64,000 nucleotides of DNA from contig NZ_JBHUOP010000003.1 in NCBI RefSeq assembly GCF_042683685.1, positions 310,001-374,000 on the forward strand, given 5' to 3'. Under the pieces are notes generated by a model. That model had not been told where the DNA came from and searched no databases. It saw nothing but the letters and a program-made list of their open reading frames with translations. The position numbers and the translations under genes were made by a program. Position 1 is the first letter of the stretch, and each line of letters starts with the position of its first letter. Shown in pieces: positions 26,283-35,157 of this stretch. Origin of the DNA: Timonella corticicola (lineage in GTDB: Bacteria; Actinomycetota; Actinomycetes; Actinomycetales; Cellulomonadaceae).

Positions 26283-27308
26283 TCACACGAGGCTACGAAC
26301 CCATCCGCCGAGGTGCTGACGCGCAACATCTGACAGGGCCGTGGTCCAGGCCTCACGCCCATTCCCCCATGGAACGTAGTGGAACCGTTCGCCGCCGGCC
26401 TCCAGGAACGCCTCTCGGTTTAGCATGTCGATCTCCTCAAGGGTCTCGAGGCAATCGGACACAAAACCTGGACAGATCACATCAACCCGTTTGATCTCTT
26501 TCCTACCCAGGAGATCCATCGTGTCGATTGTGGCTGGCGTCAGCCATTTTGCCGGACCGAATACGGACTGGAAGGTCATCGCGAGACCACCCTCGTCGCC
26601 GTCCGCATCAACCACGGGAATCCCGAGGGCCGTCGCGAGGGCCTGAAGCGTCGCCTCGCACTCATGTTTGTATGGATCGCCCGCATCGTGCATTGCCTGA
26701 GGGATACCGTGATAGCTCAGGATGACCCTGTCCCCTGCGTCGAAGTCGGGTCGACCAGCCTCTTCCCAATGATCCGTGAGTGCTGAGCTGAGGGCATCGA
26801 TGTATCCCGCATCGGTCGGGAAGGATCGGATCGTGCGAATCTCGAGTTGATCACGAGATCTGAGGCCCCAGCGATACACCTCGTCAAACACGGTTCCTGC
26901 GCTGCACGCTGCGTACTGGGGATAGAGCGGAACGATCAAGACCTGTCGATAGCCCAACTCGTGCAAACGAGTCAGCTCGTCATGGAGAGCAGGCCTTCCG
27001 TATCGCATCGCAACAAAGACATCAGCGATACCGTCAAGTTCTCGTGCAACGGCATCACGTTGCTGCTGCGAGTACACCATGAGCGGTGAGCCATTTTCCT
27101 GCCACACAGTCGCATACTTGTGCGCCGAGTCTTTTGGGCGAACCCGCAGAACAATTCCCTCAAGGATCGGACGCCACAGGGCGGGATGCATCTCCACCAC
27201 TCGCCGATCAGAGAGGAATTCCCTCAGGTAACCGCGCAGCGCCGACGCGGTTGGGGCCTCGGGCGTGCCGAGGTTGACCAAGATGACTGCGGGTGGGCGG
27301 GTAATCAC
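26283..27308 (-). CDS. hemH: Ferrochelatase (coproporphyrin III type expected)
   Basis: 341 residues from GTG 27308 behind GGAG. It inserts Fe2+ into a porphyrin; in Actinobacteria the substrate is coproporphyrin III (CpfC pathway), which is family knowledge, not visible here. Motifs: VILVNLGTPEAP at the start, the catalytic histidine in VILSYHGIPQAM, and the conserved GFVSDCLETLEEIDMLNRE near the end (the glutamate ligand region). No other heme genes lie nearby. Length is normal. Confidence 0.94.
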   Translation of the reverse strand: MITRPPAVILVNLGTPEAPTASALRGYLREFLSDRRVVEMHPALWRPILEGIVLRVRPKDSAHKYATVWQENGSPLMVYSQQQRDAVARELDGIADVFVAMRYGRPALHDELTRLHELGYRQVLIVPLYPQYAACSAGTVFDEVYRWGLRSRDQLEIRTIRSFPTDAGYIDALSSALTDHWEEAGRPDFDAGDRVILSYHGIPQAMHDAGDPYKHECEATLQALATALGIPVVDADGDEGGLAMTFQSVFGPAKWLTPATIDTMDLLGRKEIKRVDVICPGFVSDCLETLEEIDMLNREAFLEAGGERFHYVPWGNGREAWTTALSDVARQHLGGWVRSLV

Positions 27309-27430
27309 ACATTCTCCTGCGGCTCGAGCATCCAATCTCATCTCACCCTAGTCACCATTTTCCCACCGCGTCTGGGACGTATGGGGTGACAGTCTGTCAG
27401 AAAAGCAGACATTCCACCTGCATGAACGCA

Positions 27431-27576
27431 CGATTGGGCGACCCAGCACATACTGGGTCGCCCAATCGTGATCCGCCTCTTGTGATGCCTCGGTGCTGAC
27501 CTCACCGAATAGGATGCGAGCGGCTACTCGGTGAGGTCTATGCGGCCCGAAGTCCTCGTGACTTCGGGCCGCATAG
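27431..27576. terminator. Three successive hairpins between chitinase and ferrochelatase
   Basis: Hairpin 1: 27538-27554 with 27560-27576 (17-base arms). Hairpin 2: GACCTCACCGA 27498-27508 with TCGGTGAGGTC 27528-27538. Hairpin 3: CGATTGGGCGACCCAG 27431-27446 with 27453-27468 (16-base arms). None has a clear T-run. The first begins 10 bases past the chitinase stop. Confidence 0.55.
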
Positions 27577-27585
27577 TCTCTGTGT

Positions 27586-29070
27586 TTAGTTGCAGGAACC
27601 GCCCGCTGCCCATGGGCCCCACGGCGAGGCACCTGGAACATCGGTGTTGGTCCACCACTTGGCGGTGTAAGTTGCGCCGTTGTAGGTAACCGTGTCTCCC
27701 CCAACGTAGACCTGTCCACTCACCCAGGCCGGGCACTCGCCTGGATCAACCGGCGTCGTGGGATCTGTTGGGTCCGGATCAACCGGGTTGGTGCCGTTGT
27801 CGTCGCAGATCTTGATGACCTTCCACGCGGAATCGCTGTCCGGTGCGGCACCCTGGGTCCACCACTTGGCCTCGTACACTGTGCCCTGGTAGACAGCGCG
27901 AGCACCGCCGGTGTAGACACTCGCTGCATTCCACAGCGCTACGCCATCGCAGGTGATGGTGCCTGGGTCAACGGGGTCAGTTGGATCGACTGGGTCGGTG
28001 GGGTCAACCGGATCAGTTGGGTCCGTGGGATCGGTAGGATCTGGATCGACAGGGTCGGTCGGTGGTACCCATTCACCGCCGAGGTTGAGGCGATTGGCCA
28101 TTGCCTGAGCAAACGAGTAGTTGTTGGTCGCGTCCCAGTTGATTGACCAGGTCATAACGCCACCGATCGGGCCGTAGGCGCGTGGTGCGGTGAATCCGCC
28201 GACAGGGGTTCCCAGTTCGAGTGCGTCAACGGCCCTCACGACATCGGCATTGGACATGTATCCGCCACCGGCTGCCCGTGGAACGGATGGGAATCCAAGC
28301 CCAACCTGGTCTGGACGCAGACCCATCTCGAGTTGGATACACGCGAGTGCTGCCGCAAACTGTGGTGTGCCCTGGGAGTAGATCTTCTGGTCACAGCCCA
28401 TCATGCCACCAGAGTTGTAGTACTGGACGTTGACGATGGTCAAGATGTCCTTGATCTTCTGCGTCAACTGGTAGTACTGCATCGAGGTCGCCTGGTAGTC
28501 GATGGTCTGCGGGGCCATCGCAATGATCAACTCGTTGCCGATACGGTTGTGGAGATCGTGCAGCGCGGTGGACAGCGACTCTGCGTGCACACCGTGTTCG
28601 AGGTCTATGTCGATTCCATCAAAGCCGTATTCGGTGATGATGTCGTACGCGGTGTCAGCAAAGTTCTTCGCGTGGGTCGGGGTGTTGATGGTGACATGAG
28701 CCTTTTCGCCACCAACCGAGATGATGACCTTGCGTCCCTCGGCCTGGATTGCCTTGATGTCGGCCTTGAACTGGGCCTCGCTGTATCCGCCAAGTTCCTC
28801 GGACTCAAGCGTGAAGTCAATCCCGCCGGGAATGGACGGGTGGCTCTCAGCGAATGCAACTGCAACAAGGTTGTATGCACTTGGGATGTCGCTGAGCTTC
28901 AACAGGGTTGATCCGTTGTCGAAGTTGTGCCAGTAGCCCGTAAGCCATTGGCGCGTGTTGTTCGTTGTGTTCGAGGTGTCGGCTGCCTGCGCGGCAGGGG
29001 CAACACCCATTGCGAGGAGCCCGACGGCTGCTACGGCCGCGAGCGCCCTTTTCTTCCACGATGACCTCAT
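27586..29070 (-). CDS. Secreted GH18 chitinase with two chitin-binding modules
   Basis: 494 residues from ATG 29070 (GGAGAGACG before it). A signal peptide (residues 1-29, AAQA cleavage) exports it. The GH18 barrel carries the catalytic motif DGIDIDLE at 151-158 (Glu158 acid) and the SVGG strand at 118. A linker near 330-370 is built of repeated DPT/DPV units. Two CBM5/12-type modules follow (CDGVALWNAASVYTGG...AKWWTQG and CPAWVSGQVYVGG...AKWWTNT), which bind chitin. It probably releases chitooligosaccharides for uptake. The promoter holds a perfect palindrome at 29101-29121. Confidence 0.94.
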   Translation of the reverse strand: MRSSWKKRALAAVAAVGLLAMGVAPAAQAADTSNTTNNTRQWLTGYWHNFDNGSTLLKLSDIPSAYNLVAVAFAESHPSIPGGIDFTLESEELGGYSEAQFKADIKAIQAEGRKVIISVGGEKAHVTINTPTHAKNFADTAYDIITEYGFDGIDIDLEHGVHAESLSTALHDLHNRIGNELIIAMAPQTIDYQATSMQYYQLTQKIKDILTIVNVQYYNSGGMMGCDQKIYSQGTPQFAAALACIQLEMGLRPDQVGLGFPSVPRAAGGGYMSNADVVRAVDALELGTPVGGFTAPRAYGPIGGVMTWSINWDATNNYSFAQAMANRLNLGGEWVPPTDPVDPDPTDPTDPTDPVDPTDPVDPTDPVDPGTITCDGVALWNAASVYTGGARAVYQGTVYEAKWWTQGAAPDSDSAWKVIKICDDNGTNPVDPDPTDPTTPVDPGECPAWVSGQVYVGGDTVTYNGATYTAKWWTNTDVPGASPWGPWAAGGSCN

Positions 29071-29100
29071 CGTCTCTCCATCCACGTCGCTGTGAATCCA

Positions 29101-29121
29101 TTTGTTAGTCTTGCTAACAAA
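29101..29121. promoter_or_regulatory. Palindromic operator upstream of the chitinase
   Basis: TTTGTTAG (29101-29108) and CTAACAAA (29114-29121) around TCTTG, 30 bases before the chitinase ATG. The shape recalls operators of ROK-type sugar repressors; the actual regulator is not in this window. The remainder of 29125-29401 holds no gene. Confidence 0.5.
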
Positions 29122-29401
29122 TAAATTGTATAGTTTCGATTATGGGTGAAAAACTGGAGAAACGACCCTCCTACCAATGGATAGCAGTACCCATATTTTA
29201 GTGGTCGCCGTCACATTGTTTCACTGCGTTAAACACAAGACACGACCCTCACCAGTACAAACACCAGTCGCAGGAGCGAGGCAAAAATGCAGGACTCGTC
29301 GGAAATCTGCACGGACGAGTAGTACCCATCCGGGCGCCCTGTCCCGTACATAAGACTAAAAGGCTCACCACGAGTCATCGTCCGTCTGGCACGATGACGA
29401 C

Positions 29402-29824
29402 ATGGACTTTCACCTCAGGCCGTTCGCGCCCGCCGATACCGCACAAGTCATAGACCTCTGGAACGCCGCCGGACTCACACGTCCGTGGAACGACCCCGTC
29501 ATCGATATCGAACGCGCACACACAACGTGGCCTGAAAACTTCCTCGTCGCAACCGACACACCAGTTCATATCGCAGGCACGGTCATGAGCGGCTTCGACG
29601 GACACCGCGGATGGTTGTACTACCTCGCCGTAACGCCCGAACACAGGGGCAACGGACTCGGAAGCAAACTCGTCCACGAGGCGGAACGTCGACTTGCGGC
29701 GCAGGGCTGCGTAAAAGTGCAACTCATGGTCCGTAGTGACAATGCCGCGGCCCTGGGATTCTACGATGCGCTTGGATATGAGCACTCCGATGTCATAGTG
29801 GCAGGTAAGCGCCTGGATGGTTGA
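29402..29824 (+). CDS. GNAT acetyltransferase, YpeA type
   Basis: 140 residues. The acetyl-CoA binding motif is VTPEHRGNGLGSKLVHEAER (the R/Q-x-x-G-x-G/A loop RGNGLG), followed by VKVQLMVRSDNAAALGFYDALGYE, a typical motif B. The first half matches YpeA-like enzymes (DLWNAAGLTRPWNDP). The target is unknown. It stands alone; the glutaminase gene begins 137 bases later. Confidence 0.88.
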   Translation: MDFHLRPFAPADTAQVIDLWNAAGLTRPWNDPVIDIERAHTTWPENFLVATDTPVHIAGTVMSGFDGHRGWLYYLAVTPEHRGNGLGSKLVHEAERRLAAQGCVKVQLMVRSDNAAALGFYDALGYEHSDVIVAGKRLDG

Positions 29825-29961
29825 CGCCATTCGGCCTGAAGGAGACAAACCTATCTTGTGACACGGGTAACAGATGGGGCTACAATTTTGCTGAAACGAA
29901 ACTAGGTGTCCTTAGCTCCAACCCAGCCATCCATCTGTGCTCGAAGGTTCATGGAGACCAT

Positions 29962-30969
29962 ATGATCACGTCTGAATCCGACAGCATCGCACGAGTTGTT
30001 TCAACAGGCAGTCTGCCCGGCTGGAACGAGGTGGAATCACTGACCTCAGCAGCCCACGAACGCTATCTCACTCTGGATGATGGCGAAATCGCAGACTACA
30101 TCCCCGTTTTGGCAGCAGTTGATCCCTCACTTTTTGGCCTCTCAGTTATCGAGGTCAACGGAGCAGCACATGATGCGGGCGACAGCGGCCATCCGTTCTC
30201 GATCCAATCCATCTCCAAAGCCTTCGTCTACGCTCTTGTCTGCGAAGAATACGGGCATGCAGGCGTAAAGGAGAGGGTCGGAGTCAACAATACGGGCCTA
30301 CCGTTCAACTCCGTCATGGCCTTGGAACTCAATGATGGCCATCCCATGAATCCGATGGTGAACGCCGGAGCGATCGCCACCACAGCTTTAATCCCCGGCA
30401 CGTCCTCCGCGGAACAGTGGGAGGTGATTCGCACGGGCCTGTCGGCATTCGCTGGTCGTCAACTCGTCATGGACGGTGAGGTGTATGCCTCGGAGATGGC
30501 CACCAACTTCCGCAATAAGGCCATCGCACGTTTACTTGAGAGTTACGGTCGCATTGACGCCGATCCACTCGAGACAGTGGATATCTACACGAGACAATGC
30601 GCGCTGCTGGTCAATGCGCACGACTTGGCGATCATGGGGGCGACACTGGCCGATGGCGGTATAAACCCGATGACAGGACAGCGTGTGGTATCGCCCGAGG
30701 TATGCGGAGACACCCTCGCGATGCTCGCGGCGAGTGGCATGTATGAGCGTTCCGGCGAATGGCTGTTTGAAATCGGCATACCTGCCAAGTCCGGAGTGGC
30801 CGGAGGCATCGTGGCCATCGCTCCTGGAAAGGGCGCTATCGGCGCATTCTCACCTCGTCTGAACTCTGCTGGAAACAGCGTGCGTGGTCAACGTGCCATC
30901 GCTTATCTTTCACGAGGTCTCGGCCTCAATCTATTCGCTTCCAAAGCATCTTCCCGAACGCAAGGATAG
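29962..30969 (+). CDS. glsA: Glutaminase
   Basis: 335 residues from ATG 29962, preceded by GGAGA. It hydrolyses glutamine to glutamate and ammonia with a beta-lactamase-like fold. The catalytic SxxK is seen as SISK in FSIQSISKAFVYAL. Other family motifs are VNAGAIATTALIPG, ARLLESYGRI and AKSGVAGGIVAIAPGKGAIG. Length is normal. It is followed after 4 bases by an MFS gene, so the two are co-transcribed; this hints at glutamine/glutamate-linked transport or acid resistance, which is inferred. Confidence 0.93.
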   Translation: MITSESDSIARVVSTGSLPGWNEVESLTSAAHERYLTLDDGEIADYIPVLAAVDPSLFGLSVIEVNGAAHDAGDSGHPFSIQSISKAFVYALVCEEYGHAGVKERVGVNNTGLPFNSVMALELNDGHPMNPMVNAGAIATTALIPGTSSAEQWEVIRTGLSAFAGRQLVMDGEVYASEMATNFRNKAIARLLESYGRIDADPLETVDIYTRQCALLVNAHDLAIMGATLADGGINPMTGQRVVSPEVCGDTLAMLAASGMYERSGEWLFEIGIPAKSGVAGGIVAIAPGKGAIGAFSPRLNSAGNSVRGQRAIAYLSRGLGLNLFASKASSRTQG

Positions 30970-30973
30970 TGTG

Positions 30974-32611
30974 ATGACCACTGAGACGGCGATCCCAACG
31001 CAGGCGGAACGACGATCATGGGTTCCTATGATCGGTCTGTTCTTGGCGCAGATCCTCATGTCATTCAATGTGGCGGCATTGCCCATATCGATTGGCGGTA
31101 TGGTTGCCGACTTCGGTGTGGCACCAACCGTGGCCAGCTCCACGATCGTGGTCTACGGTCTTGTCGTGGCAGCCCTCGTCATGACCGGTGCAAAACTCGG
31201 ACAGCGTATCGGCTGGGTCCTCATCTTCCGCTGCGTCATTGTGGTCTTCGCGGGTTCATCGCTGATGATGATCTTTTCCCAATCTGTTGGCTGGGCCATT
31301 GCCGGACAGGCCTTGGCTGGTGCCGCAGCCGCGATCATTGTTCCCTCGCTTGTGGCTCTCATCGCGGAGAACTACAGCGGCGATCAACAGGCAACGGCGA
31401 TCGGATCGCTCGGTTCAGCACGAGCGCTTTCCGGGATCAGCGCATTTTTGATTGGCGGCACACTCGGAACGCTTGTAGGTTGGCGACCAGTTTTCATGAT
31501 TGTGTTCGCTATCGCCATTGTGGTTTTCCTCTTCAGTTTCAAACTGCGTTCGGACCACGGCGATTCAAGCGTAAGCATCGATTTCGTGGCATCCATCCTG
31601 ATTGGCCTTGCCATCATGTCGCTCACACTTGGCTTCAACAATCTGAATGGATGGGGAGCCTTTCTCGCCAGCGTCGGCGCTCCGTTCAACGTCATGGGCG
31701 TATCCCCGGCGCCTATCCTCATCCTCATCGGCATTATGTTGGGTCAGGCCTTCTTTTCATGGACTCGGCGTCGGATGCGTGCGGGTAAGGCCCCTCTTGT
31801 GGATCTGTCGGTTTTGGGATCGTCTCGTGAGCGCGCGGCAGTCTACGCAATGTTCATTGTCGTTGCACTTGAGGCGGCGTTGAACTTCACTGTTCCTCTG
31901 TATATACAGATCGTGCAGGGACGAACGCCCTTCGAAACGTCCTTGGCAATGATGCCTTTCAATTTGACTGTCTTCATCACAGCCACACTCGTGGTGCGCT
32001 TCTACAGGCGCTATTCTCCGCGAACGATCGGGGTCGCCGCGTTTACACTCACGACTGCGGCATTGACATGGCTCTCGTTCGTGGTGACCAATAACTGGGA
32101 AACCATTCCAACCGTTTTCGGTCTCGTTGTCTTCGGTATCGGACAAGGAGCTCTTGTCACGTTGGTATTCAACGTTCTGGTAACGGCTGCCCCCGCAGAA
32201 CTGGCGGGCGATGTGGGATCCATCCGCGGCAGTACACAAAACCTGGCCTCAGCGGTGGGCACGGCAGTGGTTGGAGCATTGTTGGTGGCCCTGCTCAGCG
32301 TTGGCGTCGGGCGTGCGGTCCTGGAGCATCCGGAACTACCGGAAGAGTTGGTCGCGCAGGTCGACTTGGACGACGTGAACTTTGTGTCAAACGCTGACCT
32401 TGAAGAAGTGCTCTTGTCGCAGACAGATGCCACTCCTGAACAGGTGAAACAAGCGGTTCAACTCAACGAGGAACAACGTTTGCAGGCACTCAAACTAGGG
32501 TTACTCGTTCTGGCGGGCGTCAGCGCGATAGCCATGGTTCCCGCGTCACGGCTTCCACGCTACAAACCACATGAGATCCCAGCACCGGATCACGAGGTCA
32601 CAGAGGGATAG
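30974..32611 (+). CDS. MFS transporter, DHA2-like with 14 membrane segments
   Basis: 545 residues from ATG 30974 with AAGGA upstream. Around 14 hydrophobic segments, with motif A as TGAKLGQRIGWVLIFR and a motif C-like GQALAGAAAAIIVPSL. It has a hydrophilic extracellular stretch near residues 455-510 before the last segment. DHA2 members expel drugs or metabolites using protons. It is co-transcribed with glutaminase, so the substrate may be an amino acid or a related compound, but no substrate can be read from sequence. Confidence 0.87.
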   Translation: MTTETAIPTQAERRSWVPMIGLFLAQILMSFNVAALPISIGGMVADFGVAPTVASSTIVVYGLVVAALVMTGAKLGQRIGWVLIFRCVIVVFAGSSLMMIFSQSVGWAIAGQALAGAAAAIIVPSLVALIAENYSGDQQATAIGSLGSARALSGISAFLIGGTLGTLVGWRPVFMIVFAIAIVVFLFSFKLRSDHGDSSVSIDFVASILIGLAIMSLTLGFNNLNGWGAFLASVGAPFNVMGVSPAPILILIGIMLGQAFFSWTRRRMRAGKAPLVDLSVLGSSRERAAVYAMFIVVALEAALNFTVPLYIQIVQGRTPFETSLAMMPFNLTVFITATLVVRFYRRYSPRTIGVAAFTLTTAALTWLSFVVTNNWETIPTVFGLVVFGIGQGALVTLVFNVLVTAAPAELAGDVGSIRGSTQNLASAVGTAVVGALLVALLSVGVGRAVLEHPELPEELVAQVDLDDVNFVSNADLEEVLLSQTDATPEQVKQAVQLNEEQRLQALKLGLLVLAGVSAIAMVPASRLPRYKPHEIPAPDHEVTEG

Positions 32612-32645
32612 TCGGTCAGATCGTCAGGTGCACGAGCATCCGGAA

Positions 32646-33089
32646 CTACCGGTAGTCGCTCGGAACGGATTGCCCGTCAATCACGGCAATCGACTCGGCG
32701 TTGTGAATGATGTCGGTGTTCTGCGCGGCGACGACCTGCCAGTCACCAGCAGGGAGCTTCTCGCACACAAAAGTGAAGATCCCACACCGTTCACCTGCCA
32801 CTGAACCATCTGCGGCCACCTGGCCCGTGATCTTCCACTTGCCGTGTACCACTGCCGCCGAATCGCCGATCCGCCGGGACCGAGACTCGACAAAGCTGAG
32901 AGTCGAATCCCCAAAGATCATGTCGAACCCATAGGCATGCGCAACTCGAATCGCCTCACGGTCGTGCCACCACAGGCCAACCACGTTCACGAACTCTGCA
33001 TCCTGGGCAAACAGGCCCGCGAGTGCCTGCGCATCGCGGTCCGCCCAAGCATGAGCGAACAGGCCAATTATGTCCTCGGGGTTCTTCAT
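32646..33089 (-). CDS. SnoaL/NTF2-like protein (SgcJ/EcaC family)
   Basis: 147 residues, a single NTF2-like alpha+beta barrel: helix IIGLFAHAWADRDAQALAGL, then FAQDAEFVNVVGLWWHDREA and strands AVVHGKWKITGQV and GIFTFVCEKLPAGDWQVVAA. This pattern, ending WQVVAAQNT, is that of the SgcJ/EcaC group, small ligand-binding or hydrolase-like proteins with unknown substrates. It converges on the MFS gene. The 3' end carries a 19-base copy of a sequence also present in that gene. Confidence 0.85.
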   Translation of the reverse strand: MKNPEDIIGLFAHAWADRDAQALAGLFAQDAEFVNVVGLWWHDREAIRVAHAYGFDMIFGDSTLSFVESRSRRIGDSAAVVHGKWKITGQVAADGSVAGERCGIFTFVCEKLPAGDWQVVAAQNTDIIHNAESIAVIDGQSVPSDYR

Positions 33090-33276
33090 GTCTCAACCCT
33101 ATCGAGTCATGTATGCCTGGTTGCCAACGGCTAACCGTGTCGTGTCCTGCACCTTCTAACTCGACGATTTCCCCGGCAGGGGACCGTGTCGAGCAGCAGC
33201 CCCACGGGTCCATACCTATTCACCCTCTTGTGGGAAACCCATCTTCGGCATATTCTGAACTTCATTCACAAATAAG

Positions 33277-33295
33277 TAAGGAATGCCTAACCTAA
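33277..33295. promoter_or_regulatory. Probable DtxR/IdeR iron box
   Basis: The 19 bases match 15 of 19 positions of the DtxR consensus TTAGGTTAGSCTAACCTAA; the right half (GCCTAACCTAA) is perfect. The site ends 36 bases before the start of the first ABC half-transporter gene, where binding of Fe-DtxR would block transcription. No other gene lies in 33090-33330. Confidence 0.7.
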
Positions 33296-33330
33296 TAGTC
33301 TTGGGTGAAGCCGTCAGGATGAGGAGAGTC

Positions 33331-35157
33331 ATGACAACAGCCGCAGAAACGCGCTCACAACGGCCGGAAGTCGATGCCGCAGCAGCCGCAAAACTTCAGC
33401 AAAAGGCCGATGCGCGCGCACTGAAGGACCTCATGAAACCAGTGGCAGCACCTCTCTTGCTGGGGCGCGGCCTGGCCGTGGGTTCGGCGATCCTGGCTGT
33501 CGTCCCCTACATCTCACTCGTGAAGATCGGTGCCCTCCTACTTGCTGCTGCGACCGCTGACACGACACTCAACGCCCAGGAGGTCAATCGTTGGATCACG
33601 ATCCTGATCCTCACGTTCACCCTCCGATTGGTCTTCTATTTCGCCGCACTCCTGATAACCCATCTGGCAGACATCAAGCTCGGACACCTGATCCGAGAGC
33701 GAATGGTTCACAGGTTCTCCCGCGTTCCGCTGGTCTGGTTCACATCCACCAACTCCGGTCGGGTGCGCAAGGCGCTACAGGACGACATCGGCACTGTCCA
33801 CCACCTGATCGCACACCAGCCTGTCGACGGGACGGTGGCGATGGTCATGCCCCTCGCGCTCATGGGATATGCCTTCCTCATCGACTGGCGGCTCGGCCTC
33901 CTGGCTATCGCCACGCTGCCGTTCTATGCGGGTGCCATGAGTCTCAGCATGCGCGGGATGGGGGAGAAAACGGTGCAGATGGATCAGAAACTGGGTATCG
34001 TCTCTGCCCGCATGGTCGAGTTCGTCACTGGCATCACCGTCGTGAAGGCCTTCGGCCAGGTTGGACGCGCACATCGCGCCTATCAGGAATCCGCAGAGGA
34101 GTTCCAAGACTTCTACTATGCGTGGGTGCGCCCTCTAATTCGCGTGAGTTCACTTGGAACATCGCTTCTGGCAGCACCATTGATCCTCATCATCAACCTT
34201 GGGGGCGGCACGTTACTGGTACAGCAGGGCATCGTGACAACAGCCGATGTCCTTGCAACATCGCTGATCGCTCTCCTTATCCCGTACGGCTTGGAAGTCA
34301 TGATGAACTCGGCCTGGTCGTCCCAACTGGCAGGAGCAGCCGCGACCCGCCTCACAGACCTCCTTGAGACACCGACATTGAACGAGGACGCCTCTGAGAC
34401 CACGCCTGAGGGCCACGATGTCGTGTTCACCGATATCACCTACTCGTACGGCACAACCGAAGACGTCGGGTTCGCCCTCCACGATGTCTCCTTCACCCTC
34501 GCAGAGGGGACCATCACGGCGCTGATCGGGCCCTCCGGTTCCGGGAAGTCAACGATCGCGACACTCCTGGCCCGCTTCGACGATCCCCACTCGGGACAGA
34601 TCACACTGGGCGGCATCCCGCTACGACAGATCGGCAACCTGTACGCGCACGTTGGATTCGTCCTGCAAGATCCTCAACTGCCTTCCATCAGCATCCGCGA
34701 CAACATCTCCCTCGGTCGGCCCGATGCGACCGACGAGCAAATATACAAGGCAGCTCGTGCCGCTCGTATCTTCGACGAGATAGCAGCCCTACCAAACGGC
34801 TTCGACACCATCTACGGAGCAGACACCGGGCTATCGGGAGGCCAAGCCCAACGCATAGCGATCGCACGAGCGATTCTGATGGATGCCCCGGTCCTCATCC
34901 TCGACGAGGCAACGGCTCTCACCGACCCAGAGTCGCAGCATCAGATCCAGCAGGCGCTCTCGGAGTTGGTACGCGGCAAGACGGTCCTGCTCATAGCGCA
35001 CCGCCCAGAGGTCATCAAGGGGGTCGATCACATCGTTCTCGTGGAGAACGGCGCAGTGGTCGCCACGGGAACCCACGATGAACTGTTGACACAGCCCGGC
35101 TACGCCCATCTCTGGGATGCCACCACAGCCACTCTCACCCGAGGAGCGAACGCATGA
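33331..35157 (+). CDS. ABC half-transporter, siderophore-uptake type (IrtA/YbtP-like)
   Basis: 608 residues from ATG 33331 (GGAGAG upstream): six membrane segments then an ATPase domain. Walker A GPSGSGKST near residue 400, signature LSGGQAQR near 500, Walker B LILDEAT near 520. The D-loop reads ALTDPES instead of the SALD of exporters; DEATAxxDPE is the form found in exporter-fold siderophore importers such as IrtAB and YbtPQ. With the overlapping second half-transporter it should form a heterodimer importing a ferric siderophore. An iron box upstream supports this. The longer start at 33283 overlaps the operator and is less likely. Confidence 0.85.
   Translation: MTTAAETRSQRPEVDAAAAAKLQQKADARALKDLMKPVAAPLLLGRGLAVGSAILAVVPYISLVKIGALLLAAATADTTLNAQEVNRWITILILTFTLRLVFYFAALLITHLADIKLGHLIRERMVHRFSRVPLVWFTSTNSGRVRKALQDDIGTVHHLIAHQPVDGTVAMVMPLALMGYAFLIDWRLGLLAIATLPFYAGAMSLSMRGMGEKTVQMDQKLGIVSARMVEFVTGITVVKAFGQVGRAHRAYQESAEEFQDFYYAWVRPLIRVSSLGTSLLAAPLILIINLGGGTLLVQQGIVTTADVLATSLIALLIPYGLEVMMNSAWSSQLAGAAATRLTDLLETPTLNEDASETTPEGHDVVFTDITYSYGTTEDVGFALHDVSFTLAEGTITALIGPSGSGKSTIATLLARFDDPHSGQITLGGIPLRQIGNLYAHVGFVLQDPQLPSISIRDNISLGRPDATDEQIYKAARAARIFDEIAALPNGFDTIYGADTGLSGGQAQRIAIARAILMDAPVLILDEATALTDPESQHQIQQALSELVRGKTVLLIAHRPEVIKGVDHIVLVENGAVVATGTHDELLTQPGYAHLWDATTATLTRGANA

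Noticed and set aside
27970..28070. Tandem DNA repeat (GGATCAGTTGGGTC-like units)
   Set aside because: These encode the DPT/DPV linker of the chitinase and need no separate explanation.
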